From: Laburnicola sp. R22_1 | Lineage: Eukaryota > Ascomycota > Dothideomycetes > Pleosporales > Didymosphaeriaceae | Length of the DNA: 64,000 nucleotides | NCBI GenBank assembly: GCA_014281115.1 | Contig: JACONQ010000012.1 | Span: 1,984,001 to 2,048,000, forward strand | Direction: 5' to 3' | Part shown: positions 1 to 10,632 of the stretch, in pieces | How the letters are laid out: each line of letters opens with the position of its first letter | How positions within the stretch are numbered: position 1 is the first letter of the stretch | Program-made: the position numbers and the translations under genes | Notes under the pieces: model-generated | Told to the model about the DNA's origin: nothing | What the model saw: the letters and a program-made list of their open reading frames with translations, nothing else | Database searches by the model: none

Positions 1-606
1 ACGACACTCGATGAGATGATGCGTCTTTCACTAGAGTATGAGACTTGTAAAAATACCTGAGCGACCCCAGGGTGCCTCATAGGTGCTTACCCTACCGTGT
101 CAGACTACCGCATGCTCGGAGGCCGCTACTATTACTTCGCCTAGTATGCCTGTACAGACCCCGACGTACCTCTACACGTCTATCACCAAGTAGTCGACGC
201 TTTCCACAACGACACCCCTCTAGACCAGCGCATCGTCATGCAGCCCTTACGCGACCTACAGCGGACCGTCATTCGTGTGCGCGACCTGCTAGGCGACGTT
301 ACCGTCCATCACAAGGCCCGCTTTAGCCAGGCCCTTCACGAGGTTGAGAACGCAAGCTTACCACTACGTATGATGAGGAAGTACCTGGACCGGCTCAAGA
401 ACCACATTGACTTCCTCAAGCACCTCCAAGAAACTCAATCTCATACGAGTCCCACCAGGCGCAGACAAGAGGTACGTACACGAGACCTATGGTCGTGGGC
501 ATTATGTCTCCCAGAGACACCCAAGCAGTTTCGCGCTGGCCGAAACACACATGACATCCTCACGGCCCTCTTGATGCCCCAGGACGAACGTTTTGAAAAG
601 AGGTGA
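1..606 (+). pseudogene. Fragmentary hypothetical gene at the window edge
   Basis: One frame (codons starting at base 1) carries protein-like sequence from the window edge to a stop after residue motif DERFEKR at 606. It is broken by a TGA near 58-60 and a TAG near 142. The first could be removed by an intron (GTAAAAATACC to CATAG), but the TAG sits between YYYFA and YACTDPD and looks like a CAG-to-TAG change. The 3' segment from the ATG at 238 encodes about 122 residues, with a helical stretch around DLQRTVIRVRDLLGD and KYLDRLKNHIDFLKHLQE. I do not recognise a family. The 5' end lies outside the window. It may be a decayed gene or a real gene with unmodelled introns. Confidence 0.3.
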
Positions 607-1333
607 GTCGAGTTACCCCACATCCCTAAGGCAGAACACAATCTTGACCTTTGCACACATTCAGCACGGGTTCATCGGTAATCCCAGCCGATAATTCTTA
701 CATGCCCCCGTCCGTGGACTCCGGGCCGACATTTGTTGCCGAGGACCTGCTGGGTGAGAGCCCTAGACGGCGTGCGTATTCACTGGATTCTTGGCCGGTG
801 GTGTTCAATTTCAATTTGCACCGGTGACAGGTTGTGTGGATATGGAACCATAGGTTCATAGCAGCTTGATCGTCTGTTTGTCGTTTAACTTGAGCGGTCT
901 CGCGTCACGCTTTACTTCAGTCTAGGACCCTTGACCCGAGTCCATCTGGCCCTAAAGAGACGTATCATTCTGTTCAATGTACTTCAGTCCGCTGTCCGCG
1001 ATTAAAAACGTACGAGATATACTTGTTGTTTATCTGTGTTCGGTTGTCCTTGTATAACGTCTGTCTGGTTACCGAGTTGCGAGCTAGTGGGTGCTGTCGG
1101 TGCGCAGAGTCTTTTCACTGCACACCGAAGCACCTTACATACACACTCCCTTCACCATGACAACCAGTGATGATTCAGCCAACATACACAGAATATAAAA
1201 CCTCACGCAGTCCTTCTTTGTACATCTTGACCCAAACGTGACATTGGCTGACTTCCAACGTGTCTAGATAAGCAAACATTGCAACACACCCCAGATAAAT
1301 AACCCCTCAGGTTAGCACGAACCCACCGTAGCA
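607..1333. other. Intergenic, nothing recognised
   Basis: I see no open frame with coding character, no repeat and no RNA gene here. Confidence 0.5.
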
Positions 1334-2382
1334 ATGCCGACTCCAGAGCCTCTCCGCTACACAGGTCTCTCCTCTTTCCACGATGACAACAACCTCCTCG
1401 CTAGCCCACAATGCTCCACTGTTGACAGATGGCTCTCCACACTCCCATCCCATGCCCGCTATCCTATCATGCCCGACACCGCACCCGCATTAACCACGTC
1501 TCTCTACCATGACTGGATGAGCTGGGTCGGACACCGAGCCAAGGGCCTGCTCACCGAGCTGGACGTCTTCGAGCTACAATATCGCCGCCTAGGCCTAAGA
1601 TAGTACGTTCCTAACACCTACAAGGAGCGTCTCTTGTGCATTGCGGATCGCGAGATAGCATGCCCCTGATCTCACGCTCGTAGGGCCCTACTGCGAATTA
1701 TGTATGCTGGGGTACCATACACACGTCAATGCACTCTACTGAATGCGCTTAGCCACAACAGGCCTCACAAGCTCCGCCACCTCACCATCCCAAATCTGAA
1801 CCCACAAATTCCCGCCCGCCTCGCTCTCATCTTCGAACCCGACAAGGCTCGCCTCGACCAGTTCTTCTTCTTCAATCGGGACCACCTCGTCGATGTGGCT
1901 TTGGAGAGATCGCGGATGAACACTCCGCAAGCACTCGCTCCGACGATGTCCTCGTGTTAAACGCGCATCTACAAAATTCCGAAAAGCAATTCAAGGCTGC
2001 GGAAGCGCTACTTGGGGAGATTGAGGACCAAATGATGGGCGTGAAGAGCATGTTGGATGGACTGGGCGATCGGATTGCGGGTGGTGGACAGCGTGCTAAT
2101 CTAGGTAATGCCTTCGGAATTGAAGGGATTCTGTATCGAGCGTGGGTGTCCTCGTTCGAGGAGGTGGTGGATGGACCGTTGGAGGTGGATGTAGTAGCGG
2201 AGCTGTTGCGGGTGAAGGGTGCGAAGGCGAGTATGCGGTGGAAGAGGGGATCGGTACGTGGTGCTGAAGAGAGGACGGCGTTTGCGAAGGATTGGGATTG
2301 GATGAGGTCTGAGAGGATGAAGAAGAGGTTTTGGGATGGTGAGACATGTGTAGATGAGGACGATTATCGGATTTTTGTTTAG
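1334..2382 (+). CDS. Hypothetical protein, multi-exon, structure unresolved
   Basis: Exon 1 begins at the ATG at 1334 (MPTPEPLRYTGLSS) and runs to about 1602, where a good donor GTACGT follows ..LTELDVFELQYRRLG. The 3' exon is open in another frame from about 1755 to the stop at 2382. It encodes GEIADEHSASTRSDDVL followed by a helical, charged region (LLGEIEDQMMGVKSMLDGLG) and a basic/acidic C terminus ending in DDYRIFV. The simple join from 1603 to 1683 would create a TAG, so at least one more intron or a frame break lies between. No domain is recognised. An open frame on the opposite strand at 1736-1930 overlaps and cannot be excluded there. Neighbours give no functional clue. Confidence 0.4.
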
Positions 2383-2700
2383 AAGTTGAAGTTTTGGGAT
2401 CAATAGTGTTGAAGTAGATGAGGATGGTTTGTTTTGCGCGCCGATGGGGCGAAGGTGTTCATCTAATCACAGTGGAGTATGCAGGATTTCCGTGCCCTGT
2501 TTCCTCGTCAAAATGTACCAGGGGACGCGTTACCTCGGGATACATGACGCAAAGGATAAACTACAGCGATTGCACCGGGGAACTATTGAAGATCGCCGTA
2601 CAGCTCAAGATCATACCTTAGGTGAGTTACCTTAGGATATATAAAGCATATACCGACTACGTGGACAATCATGGTTCAATAATGGTTTCTGAAATCTCGC
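2383..2700. other. Intergenic, nothing recognised
   Basis: This stretch separates the hypothetical locus from the 3' end of the MFS gene. Only short frames without protein character are present. Confidence 0.5.
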
Positions 2701-4340
2701 CTACGCTTGGCCGTTCTTCACCCTCGCTTTCTCAGCCTCCTTCCTCCACCGTCCACCAGAGTTCCACTGTATGAATACACCAACCAACGCAAACAGTTGC
2801 ACGATAGCACAAACAGTAAACGCCCAGCCGAAACCAATTCCAATAATCATAGGCATTATAACAGCCGTCCCACCAGCTGCGAACAAGCATCGCACAAGGT
2901 TGAGACTCGCGCTGGCGGCGGCACTACGGTCGGGAAAAACATCCACAAGATATGTCATACAAATGGATTGCGTAGATATAGTTGTCCAGCCTGTTATGAA
3001 TGTGGAAATGATCGGGAACGAGATATGAACGTTGTCCGAGCAATGCACTGTCCATCCGAACAGAAGAATAGAGGCGCATTGCGTCAAAGCGAAGATTGGG
3101 ACAAGTCGGAGACGGGTCTTTTCAAGGGGAAAACCGTCCATCGTGCCGCTTGCTTTGCAGCATCCAGTTCCGGAAGCTTCGGTGTCGGGTATCGTCGCTT
3201 CCAACGCGTATTTACTTTTGACGCGTCGATAATCAGTGTCGAGGACCTTTCCCGTAACAACCGTGCCAATCATGGACCCTACTCCATTGGCAATGAACGT
3301 CAAGCCGATCTGCATCGCATCGAGTCTGTACCTTTGTGCGAACAGGGCGGACATGGCGGTGATGCTCATTTGCCAAACGGCGTAGTAGACGGCTAGAACG
3401 ATGATGATCGGCGCTGCCTGCTTGCTGAACAAGATTCGAAAGGGGCATGCGATATCGACATGTCTCTTTGATGCCGGCTGCGGCAATGTGCTTGTCGGGT
3501 CCCATTTGGTGGTTGTGAACTTCAGGTAGAAATTGAGAGGAAATCGAATGATTGGCTTGGCGGTGAGTGTGCTACCATTTCCCACAATAGATCTCAATGT
3601 CTCTGGGAGCAGGACGGCGGATAAGCCCAGCACGATTGTGCAGTAGATGGTCAGAAACCAGAAGACTGATCTCCAACCCAACGTTCCAGCCAGCGCGCCT
3701 CCGATAATAGAGCCTAATGTCAATCAGCAAGAGTGCTTTATTTTGATGTGACTAGACGACACGCACCAACTACAACCGGCACAATTAGGCCTGCCTGGAA
3801 TACGCCCATGTAGCCTCCGCGCTCGGCACGCGTCGTGATATCGCCAATCACACCGGCACCTATCGCAAGCGTGCTCCCGCTTCCCGCTCTCTGCAAGCAT
3901 CTCAGTGCGATCAAGGTAGCGTAGTGCTTCGTCTCGGCCAACCCTATACATGCGATGAGGTAAACGAGCGAAGTGCAGCAGTATGCTACTCGGCGACCCT
4001 TCGTATCCGACAGGGGACCCCAAAGGCTAGGACTGAACGCTTGAAGGAGTAGATACGATGTGATCGAGAGATTGACCAGCTGGACTGAAACGCGGAGGTC
4101 GTGAGCAACCGCAGGGAGCGCTGGGAAGTAGATGTTTGATGCAAAACCACTGACTAGGACGGTATCAGCTACGCGATTGTGGATATTCTCTTGGGGCCAG
4201 GGCTACCTACAAGATCCTATGGCGGAAACAATGAAGACAATGAGAGCCTTCTGTCTCCTGTCAAAGATGGTGTAGGGTTGTTCAAAGGAATATAGATATG
4301 GGGCTGTAGAAAGACCGGGAGCTCCCTCTTTGGCGCTCAT
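2701..4340 (-). CDS. MFS drug/polyamine exporter, DHA1 (Qdr/Tpo-like) type
   Basis: Predicted proton-driven exporter of the plasma membrane. Three exons fit perfectly in frame: 4340-4211, 4153-3767 and 3713-2701, with GT-AG introns of 57 and 53 nt. They give 509 residues, usual for the 12-helix DHA1 family. The N terminus is cytosolic (MSAKEGAPGL), then helix 1, then the outer stretch GFASNIYFPALPAVAHDL typical of this group. The loop 2-3 signature is GPLSDTKGRR. Other helices are clear (LVYLIACIGLA, LTFIANGVGSMIGTVVTG, SASLNLVRCLFAAGGTAVI). The central cytosolic loop carries WDPTSTLPQPASKR. The C terminus is a short basic tail, EKARVKNGQA. The start was chosen because it precedes the conserved N-terminal segment. 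Substrate cannot be read from sequence. No adjacent biosynthetic genes suggest a role in a cluster. Confidence 0.88.
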
Positions 4341-5219
4341 TGTGAGCAGGATCTTCGAACTCGCTGCTAATGGTCATGATTAGAAGCAAAGAGAAGTGTC
4401 GATTTTGAAAAAGTTGTCGAGCGCCATTGCCATGACCGAGAGTAGCCGAGAGCTTCATTCCCTCAAGGCAAGGGCATCTGTAATAGTTTCCGTATACGGT
4501 ATGGCGAGCTATCTAGGCACTCCAGATTGCATGATACAAACGCAGGTTTCCTGAATCTTATGGCCTTGATACTGTAGATTAGCCTCTTTTGACCCAACCA
4601 TGGCCGTCGGTTCGCCTACAGTGGTGAATGAATCCACCAAATCCGCGAGCTCGGTTCTCCTGCATTATCATCCCGCACGGCCGATTGTTAAAGTACTCGT
4701 GTGTCGCCTCTTGTGGCATCTTCTGTAGTAGAGCAAATGAATAAAGAAAGACGGCAGCTACCTTGTATGTCTGAGGTAGAGTGCAGTACCTAGAGTAGCA
4801 CATTAAGGTAGACTTCGGGACCAATGGATGGTAAATACGGAACACGTGGAAATCTTTTGAAACCGCCATACTACTGGTCTTGAAGAGGGAAGGATCGAGG
4901 TCCACGTATCCTCGCCGACATTGGGAGCGGTCGCGGCCACTTGTAGCCTGTAGGTAGCACCGCCCTTCCCCACTACGCGCAACACACACCACATACTTGC
5001 CACTTCCTGCAAACGAAGCTTCCCAGGTATGCAGCCAAATAATAACGCGACAAGAATAGACAAAGGAGAAAACTAGAAAAAGACCAGCAACAATCGCGGA
5101 ACCGTCGTTTCTGTTCATAAGAACGGATCGTGGAATGACGTTAAAGAGCGCTGTCGTACGGTATAGACAGACTAGAACATGGGAAATAAAAACTTGGAAA
5201 AACGTATAAGCGACGCAAA
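4341..5219. other. Intergenic with one doubtful reading frame
   Basis: The only sizeable frame is on the minus strand at 5118-4579 (ATG start, 179 residues). It has a hydrophobic N-terminal stretch, AIVAGLFLVFSFVYSCRVIIW, followed by an irregular Cys/Arg-rich sequence. It resembles no family I know and may be chance. Confidence 0.3.
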
Positions 5220-6415
5220 CTACCCCGGCACTTGCAATAAGCCATTCTCTTCCCTGTAATATCTCATCAAGTCGCTGAGATCTTCGGGCGCGACATCGCC
5301 GATGTCCTTGACTTTGACGTTCATCTCGATAGGGTATGGTTTGGAGTACTGAAGGCGCGATGTCCCCTCCATTTGAACGCTAGCATCTGCTGGGTCGATA
5401 CAGATCGCTTTCTTCGTCAACCCTCGTTCGTATTCGCCTTTTAGAAGGGTTGGAATCGTCCCGCGGATGTAGACGGCGGAGTGCTCCGATGGAAGACATC
5501 CGTGTTTTAGGCACCCCTGCCGGGAGTACGTTGTAATGGGACTGAACCCAGCTGTTAGAAAGGCCCGGTTGCGTGATTCAAAATATACGTACCAAGCGTA
5601 GACGAAACCGCGTCTTATCTCGACAACGATAAAGCGACGAATTTGCGAAAATGCGTGTTCACCATACCTTACGACGGTTATCGTGTCGTTGGGATTCTGA
5701 CGGAGAGCATTTTCGCTCGCAGCTTGAATATGAAGCATCGAGAACACCTACCATACGATTTGACCATGAGCGTCGGGCATGGAAACTTAGTTCAGAAGAA
5801 ACTCTTCACATACCTTTCCAATCCTGAAGAAGTGATATATTTCGGCACCTGTCCTCATTCGGTAAGCTCGTTTCGTTAGCGAGGCCATGTCAAATGCAAG
5901 ATTCATCCTTCACACTTACAGGCATCCAGTCCTTCGTACCAACCTTGGTCGGGTGTACCTTCAATCAAGTTTGGATGCCGCTCTCTTACCTCACTGGGAG
6001 CTGGCCATCATCATATCAGCCCAATTAACCTAAATGTTATGTTATGTTATTTTACCTGGGTCGGGCATTGTTGGGCCCGTGGTGGAATCAACGCGAGGTC
6101 GCCTTCCATGGTTTTAGCTGACATGGTGTGCGCATCTAAACGTAAATCTTACTGGTCCGCTGCCGTCGACTGCCATTGTTGCGTGGACGCCGCATTGTCG
6201 CCTTGCACTGTTGGATATTGCGATGCGCTTGCCGTCGTGGGGTGAGCATATTGTGTCTGGTTCTGGTAGTGATACGTGTAGTTGCCTGGCCAAGTTAAGT
6301 CCTGAGCAACCTTGATGTACAAAAAGGGCTGCTTCTAACCTTCCCGGTCTCTGGTAACATAGTAATAGTCTCGGCGATGAGGATCCCAGCTCCAGAGCGA
6401 CCCACTGGATGCCAT
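5220..6415 (-). CDS. DUF6590-type fungal protein
   Basis: Function unknown; this domain is common and often multicopy in Dothideomycetes. Exons resolve well in the C-terminal half. The stretch LDASYRMRTG..FFRIGKV (splice through GTAAGTGTG) joins FSMLHIQAASENAL (intron GTATGTG to GGTAG), and FVYAC joins PITTYSRQG by removing a 51-nt intron at 5542-5592. The domain then reads GCLPSEHSAVY, LKGEYERGLTKK, SRLQYSKPYPIEMNVKVKDIG and DLMRYYREE. The N terminus starts at the ATG at 6415 (MASSGSLWSWDPHRRDYYYV; an in-frame TAG lies just upstream). A Gln/Tyr-rich linker, YHYQNQTQYAHPTTASASQY, follows. I could not join the two N-terminal exons and the middle exon in a consistent phase, so these boundaries are uncertain and a 5' defect is possible. 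Confidence 0.68.
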
Positions 6416-7116
6416 GCTGGTCTAGGGCTGTTCACAAGCTCGATTGCAAAGAGTGGGACGCTACTAAATACTAGTTCGAGCCGAGACGCCGAGCAACGCG
6501 GCTCTGTGAAGTTTGTCATAGTAATTGAGATCCTGGACATCTAGAGGATGGGAGAGTAATCGTGGTAGGCGGCTTCCCCGCCTTATCATGTGCCATTGAT
6601 TACTCTCCACTAGACGAGCGTTTGCCGGCGCTTGTGGCTGCACGGAATGGACCAAATGCGACGCTCCGTGCCGCGCACCCGCTAGGCCACGCCACCATCC
6701 CACGAACTGCCGGCACAAGCAGGCCACCAATAAGCCTGACACCCTTAGAGTGCCGCGTCCCTCCTGCTGCCTCGTTGTCAGAAAGACCTACATATCGCAC
6801 CTTGCCGCCGCCCCAGCCATCCGCCAGCTTCCAAGATTTTGGGCGCTTCAGCCCTTGTCGTCCGGAAACCCCACTCTTTAGGCGCATACGGTCTTCATAT
6901 TGCTAGTTGTTGCATTTACTCACGTATACGAGACGTCGGCATCCATTCATCCAGTGCGGGTTCCGAGCGACACACCGTTTGCGGTCAACCCTAAATATCG
7001 CCATCGTGAGCTTCAGATGTTCACACGGAACGAGTACACTTGCACCTCGACTTCCTCCTCGCGTACCATGATCACCACCTTATTTGGCTCATCAAAAAAC
7101 CATTGCAACCTGTGCT
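6416..7116. other. Intergenic between divergent genes
   Basis: This is the presumed promoter region between the minus-strand DUF6590 gene and the plus-strand coiled-coil gene. Overlapping frames on both strands at 6562-6906 mirror each other and look like chance in GC-rich sequence. Confidence 0.5.
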
Positions 7117-8607
7117 ATGCAGGCAGAAGGTTTCGTACACAACGTAGCCCACGGGGATGGCCTGACTGGACACGGGAGGGGCACTGAACCATCGACCAGA
7201 ATGCCCGAGGAACTACTCTTGCCCATCAGATTGAAGATCCAAGAAATTACAAAATACCAAGAAGAAATGTCTCAAGCAAGGGAGGATTTGCTTATTGAGC
7301 GCTCGACAGTTAGGTCTGCAGGAGACGCTGTGCGGCTGCAACGGACAGCAACTGGAAACGCAGAAGCACAACTCATGAACTCACTGCGCAAATTCTACAA
7401 CGAGAACAAGGAAATCTTTCCGCCCTCTATTACAGCAGATTATGAGAAGGTGGTGGAAGAACGAGACCGACTAGGTTCAGCGGAGGATGACTATCTCCAA
7501 GCTGAGCGAAAACTGGGCGGTTCAGAGTGGTCTTTTATGCACAAAGAGAGGGTCTTTTATCAATATGAACTGCAGGACCTGTTTACGAACATGATTCCGA
7601 CTCTCCCCCACCAGATGAAACCAAATTCTCACCCGCCGCCGCCACCCACGCAAGTGTTATTACGGGACGGTATGATGTTTATTCGGGATGCTCCACCGCC
7701 TCCCCCACCTCCTCCAGCACCACGAGAGTCAAAGGCTTTGCTTGCACATGGGATTCCATCCTCGTTCGCCCTACCTGTGAACACACCTACAAACTCGCAA
7801 GATGCAGAAAAGCAATATCAGTCGGCATTGGTGAAATTTGAGCTTCTCAGAAGACAGTTCAACTCCTTACGTCCACAACAATCAGAATTGCTTGAGCGAG
7901 AAACCAAAACGAGCAAAGAAAGTGCTGAAGCCACCATCACCCTCCGGGAATCTTCCGATTTCTACGAGAAATACAGCAATTTGTTGACAAAACTCTCTGA
8001 ATGTGAAGTCAAGGTCCAGCATTGGAAGCAGGAAAGAATGCGCTTTGGGAACCTGGACACCATGCTCAGCCGGCGAATGTCAGACCCTGTCCATATGTAC
8101 AGCCGGAGACTCTCACCTCCCGGTACTGTCACCAGAACCCGAACTGATGGTATTCTTCCAGCCTTATCCAATAACACTGACATCACATCGCGCATTCGCG
8201 AGTGGCTTGTGGACTACATCAGAAATAGCCCTCTCGAGAGGCAACTATATAAGAACATATTGGAGCATGTTGGAGTACCAGTGTCAGTTGGCAGCTCATT
8301 AGATGAATGTCCAGGTCCATACTGGCCTGTAGATCCCATTGAGCACTGTACATCGTCGGCCGCAAATTCTTCCTTGGAGGGAATGGACGATCCAGTAGAG
8401 CAAAAAAAACTGCAGAGTGACAGCAATGCTAAGTTTAACCAGGCCGAAGCCATGCTTGGTTTCGAGACTCGTTCGCAAACGCCGGTACTTGTGGATATTC
8501 GCTCTTGCTCCCCCCGGTTGGACGGTGATTTTTCCACTTTGCGTATGTTTCATGGTTTTCTCGACGAAATGTCAACTTCTCTAAATCATCCAGGTGATAT
8601 TTCATAG
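7117..8607 (+). CDS. Coiled-coil protein with polyproline linkers, hypothetical
   Basis: A single open frame of 496 residues from the ATG at 7117. The ATG at 7201 (MPEELLLPIRLKIQEITKYQ) is a plausible alternative, and an upstream exon cannot be excluded because the frame is open from a TTG at 7084. The first coiled-coil spans roughly ITKYQEEMSQAREDLLIERST to EDDYLQAERKLGG. Two Pro-rich segments follow (HPPPPPTQ and APPPPPPPPAP), then a second coiled-coil, QDAEKQYQSALVKFELLRRQF..., and a Ser-rich tail. This resembles the layout of uncharacterised Dothideomycete proteins. The TAG at 8605-8607 is followed in the same frame by about 47 more hydrophilic codons (GAMANHQNGAISVHI...), so the end may be a recent nonsense change or a missed intron. 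Probably cytosolic; no enzyme motif. Confidence 0.6.
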   Translation: MQAEGFVHNVAHGDGLTGHGRGTEPSTRMPEELLLPIRLKIQEITKYQEEMSQAREDLLIERSTVRSAGDAVRLQRTATGNAEAQLMNSLRKFYNENKEIFPPSITADYEKVVEERDRLGSAEDDYLQAERKLGGSEWSFMHKERVFYQYELQDLFTNMIPTLPHQMKPNSHPPPPPTQVLLRDGMMFIRDAPPPPPPPPAPRESKALLAHGIPSSFALPVNTPTNSQDAEKQYQSALVKFELLRRQFNSLRPQQSELLERETKTSKESAEATITLRESSDFYEKYSNLLTKLSECEVKVQHWKQERMRFGNLDTMLSRRMSDPVHMYSRRLSPPGTVTRTRTDGILPALSNNTDITSRIREWLVDYIRNSPLERQLYKNILEHVGVPVSVGSSLDECPGPYWPVDPIEHCTSSAANSSLEGMDDPVEQKKLQSDSNAKFNQAEAMLGFETRSQTPVLVDIRSCSPRLDGDFSTLRMFHGFLDEMSTSLNHPGDIS

Positions 8608-9040
8608 GGTGCTATGGCAAATCATCAAAATGGTGCGATCTCGGTGCATATATCGCCAAAACACTCTATGGAAAGATCGTTGCACTCGAGGACGAGGTCA
8701 AACATCCGAAGACTATTGTGCACAGCCAACGGGGGGATCAGAAAAGCGTAATCTACGCTTATTCGTCCCTGATACTCGGGGCAAGAGCGCTTCTGCTACG
8801 TTCAGATACAAAACCCTGTAAGTCCTCTCTCTAGACTGTAATACCGTAGGTATGGTTCTTACCGCCACATAGTGAGAGACCAGTAACTACTTTAATGGAC
8901 ACTTTCGCGATTTTGCAGACTCAGCCATGTACCCGTATCAAGTCGTAATTAAAGGCCTGCCCTTGTTCTGGCTACCCGTATTCCTCAGCCCTGTGGGACA
9001 CAGAAGCACGGTGCAAGCAATCGGTGAACCAGGTGTTGAG
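8608..9040. other. 3' flank and intergenic
   Basis: In-frame continuation of the coiled-coil gene to about 8750, then sequence without coding character leading into the AT-rich island. Confidence 0.4.
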
Positions 9041-9660
9041 TAAGCGCTTTTCAGGCAAGCAGGCAATTTGTGGTGTTATCGCTATTATTTAAGATAAAAG
9101 CCTTTATCGTCCTACCTATAGGTAGATTAAATTAACACTACATACTCTAGATATGATTTTTAGTATTACCTTTTTATACTTTTTTTATTTACTAAGTAGA
9201 GAAAACTTCTATTTTTATATTTTATTAAAGAAATCATATAGGAGGCTAATAGAATAAATAAGAAGAATCTTTACTTTTAGTTTTTTTATAAATATTACCG
9301 CGGTAACCCTTTTTGTCAACACCACCTTGAAACGCTTTTCTGTGTATACAACAGCAGGAGGGATATCTGCTATTATTGTAATATTTTTATTAGAAACCCC
9401 TTAGTCGTAAAAAAAATCATAAATATTACTATTTAGAAGGTATATAGTATTAAATTACCTTTTTTAAGCTCTTTTTAATTACTAAGCAGGGGGCTCTGCT
9501 TTTTTTGTCATGTTATTTGAGATGAAAGCCTTTGTCGTCCTACCCCTAGGTAGATTAAATAACGCCACATATTATTTTAGTTAAAATAAAAGCTTTTATT
9601 ATTCTACTTTTAGGTAGTTAATTTAATACTATATAAAAGAATAATGGAATAAATTATTAT
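9040..9660. repeat. AT-rich island with several copies of a dispersed repeat
   Basis: Base composition drops sharply to AT. At least three copies of a repeat module are visible (about 9075-9135, 9455-9555 and 9570-9630), each with the core AAGATAAAAGCCTTTATYGT followed by CCTAC..AGGTAGATTAA. Upstream of two of them lies a second conserved block, TACCTTTTTAWRCTYTTTTT-like, then ACTAAGYAG. Related copies lie at 41745-41865 and 55119-55372. Copies differ mainly by C/T and G/A, as expected from RIP. No coding sequence is present. Confidence 0.7.
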
Positions 9661-10632
9661 AGTGGGCCTCGCTACTATTAGCTAGAGGCTTGCCCATTAT
9701 CTCGCGCCCTCTGGTGCCCAAGGCCCAACCCAACAAATTTGGTCTCTTGCACTCGAAATACGGTACGTTTCGCCCGCCCCTTACAGGCGCCAATCCTTTG
9801 TAGGGAACAAATCTCTCGCAAAGGACCACCAAAGGGCATTGCGACCTATGCGCGGTCACCTACACCCTCTGGTCGAGTATACCCCTAGACCATCCCGAAC
9901 AGGCGGCGCCGTGTTCTCCTTTGCATTGGCGCTTTCGTGAGCAGCGGTCGTTGATGTTTTCGGCGATTGCCTCGGTGTGGGCACGACGCCGGTCGGATAT
10001 GCGGGAGTGTCAACAATGCCACATCAGAACGCGGCGAGGTGACGGAGGATTAGGAACCTTAGGAAGGGACAGTTGAGACTCACACGGTGTTACGTGGAAC
10101 AGTAGGTAGCGCTGGAGTATCCCACTTCTAACAAGTTTCAACGTCCAAATCGCGCCGTTTGCCCGGTACGTACGGGTGACTAGCGCGCATGGGGCGCCTT
10201 CACGAATCACGATGGATTCACAAAGGGTTTCATCCCCGCATAGTAGGGGCGCTAGCCCCTATATCTCCTAGTCTTCCCTGAGGATGCTGGCGCTTGGTTC
10301 GCATCTCCCGTACCTAGCCTGCCTCAACTGTGTCGCAACGCGAGTAGCGAGGGTTGGACACTAACCGAGTTTGGTAGCTTGAGATTACGGATCGCCCACC
10401 TCTACTCCACTGTAGTAAAGCTTCTTGAAACCGCAATGTTTGATGCCTTACCCATCCCAGGAATGCGATTACGGAGCATTGGCCTCATGGCAACTTGCCC
10501 ATCTCCGCCTGAAAGGATTAAATATGAGTGCCTTTCCCTCTCACCTAAGGCTATCCATTCCAGCTATCCATTCCTTTCCTTACATTCTTCAGTTCCGACT
10601 AGTTCGGCTTCACTCTTTAATCTTTTGTCATT
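9661..10632. other. Intergenic, no gene recognised
   Basis: Base composition returns to balanced. A minus-strand frame at 9629-9859 (..RGGRNVPYFECKRPNLLGWALGTRG) looks faintly protein-like but has no family I know. The last 250 bases are pyrimidine-rich and probably the promoter and 5' leader of the secreted repeat protein. Confidence 0.4.
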
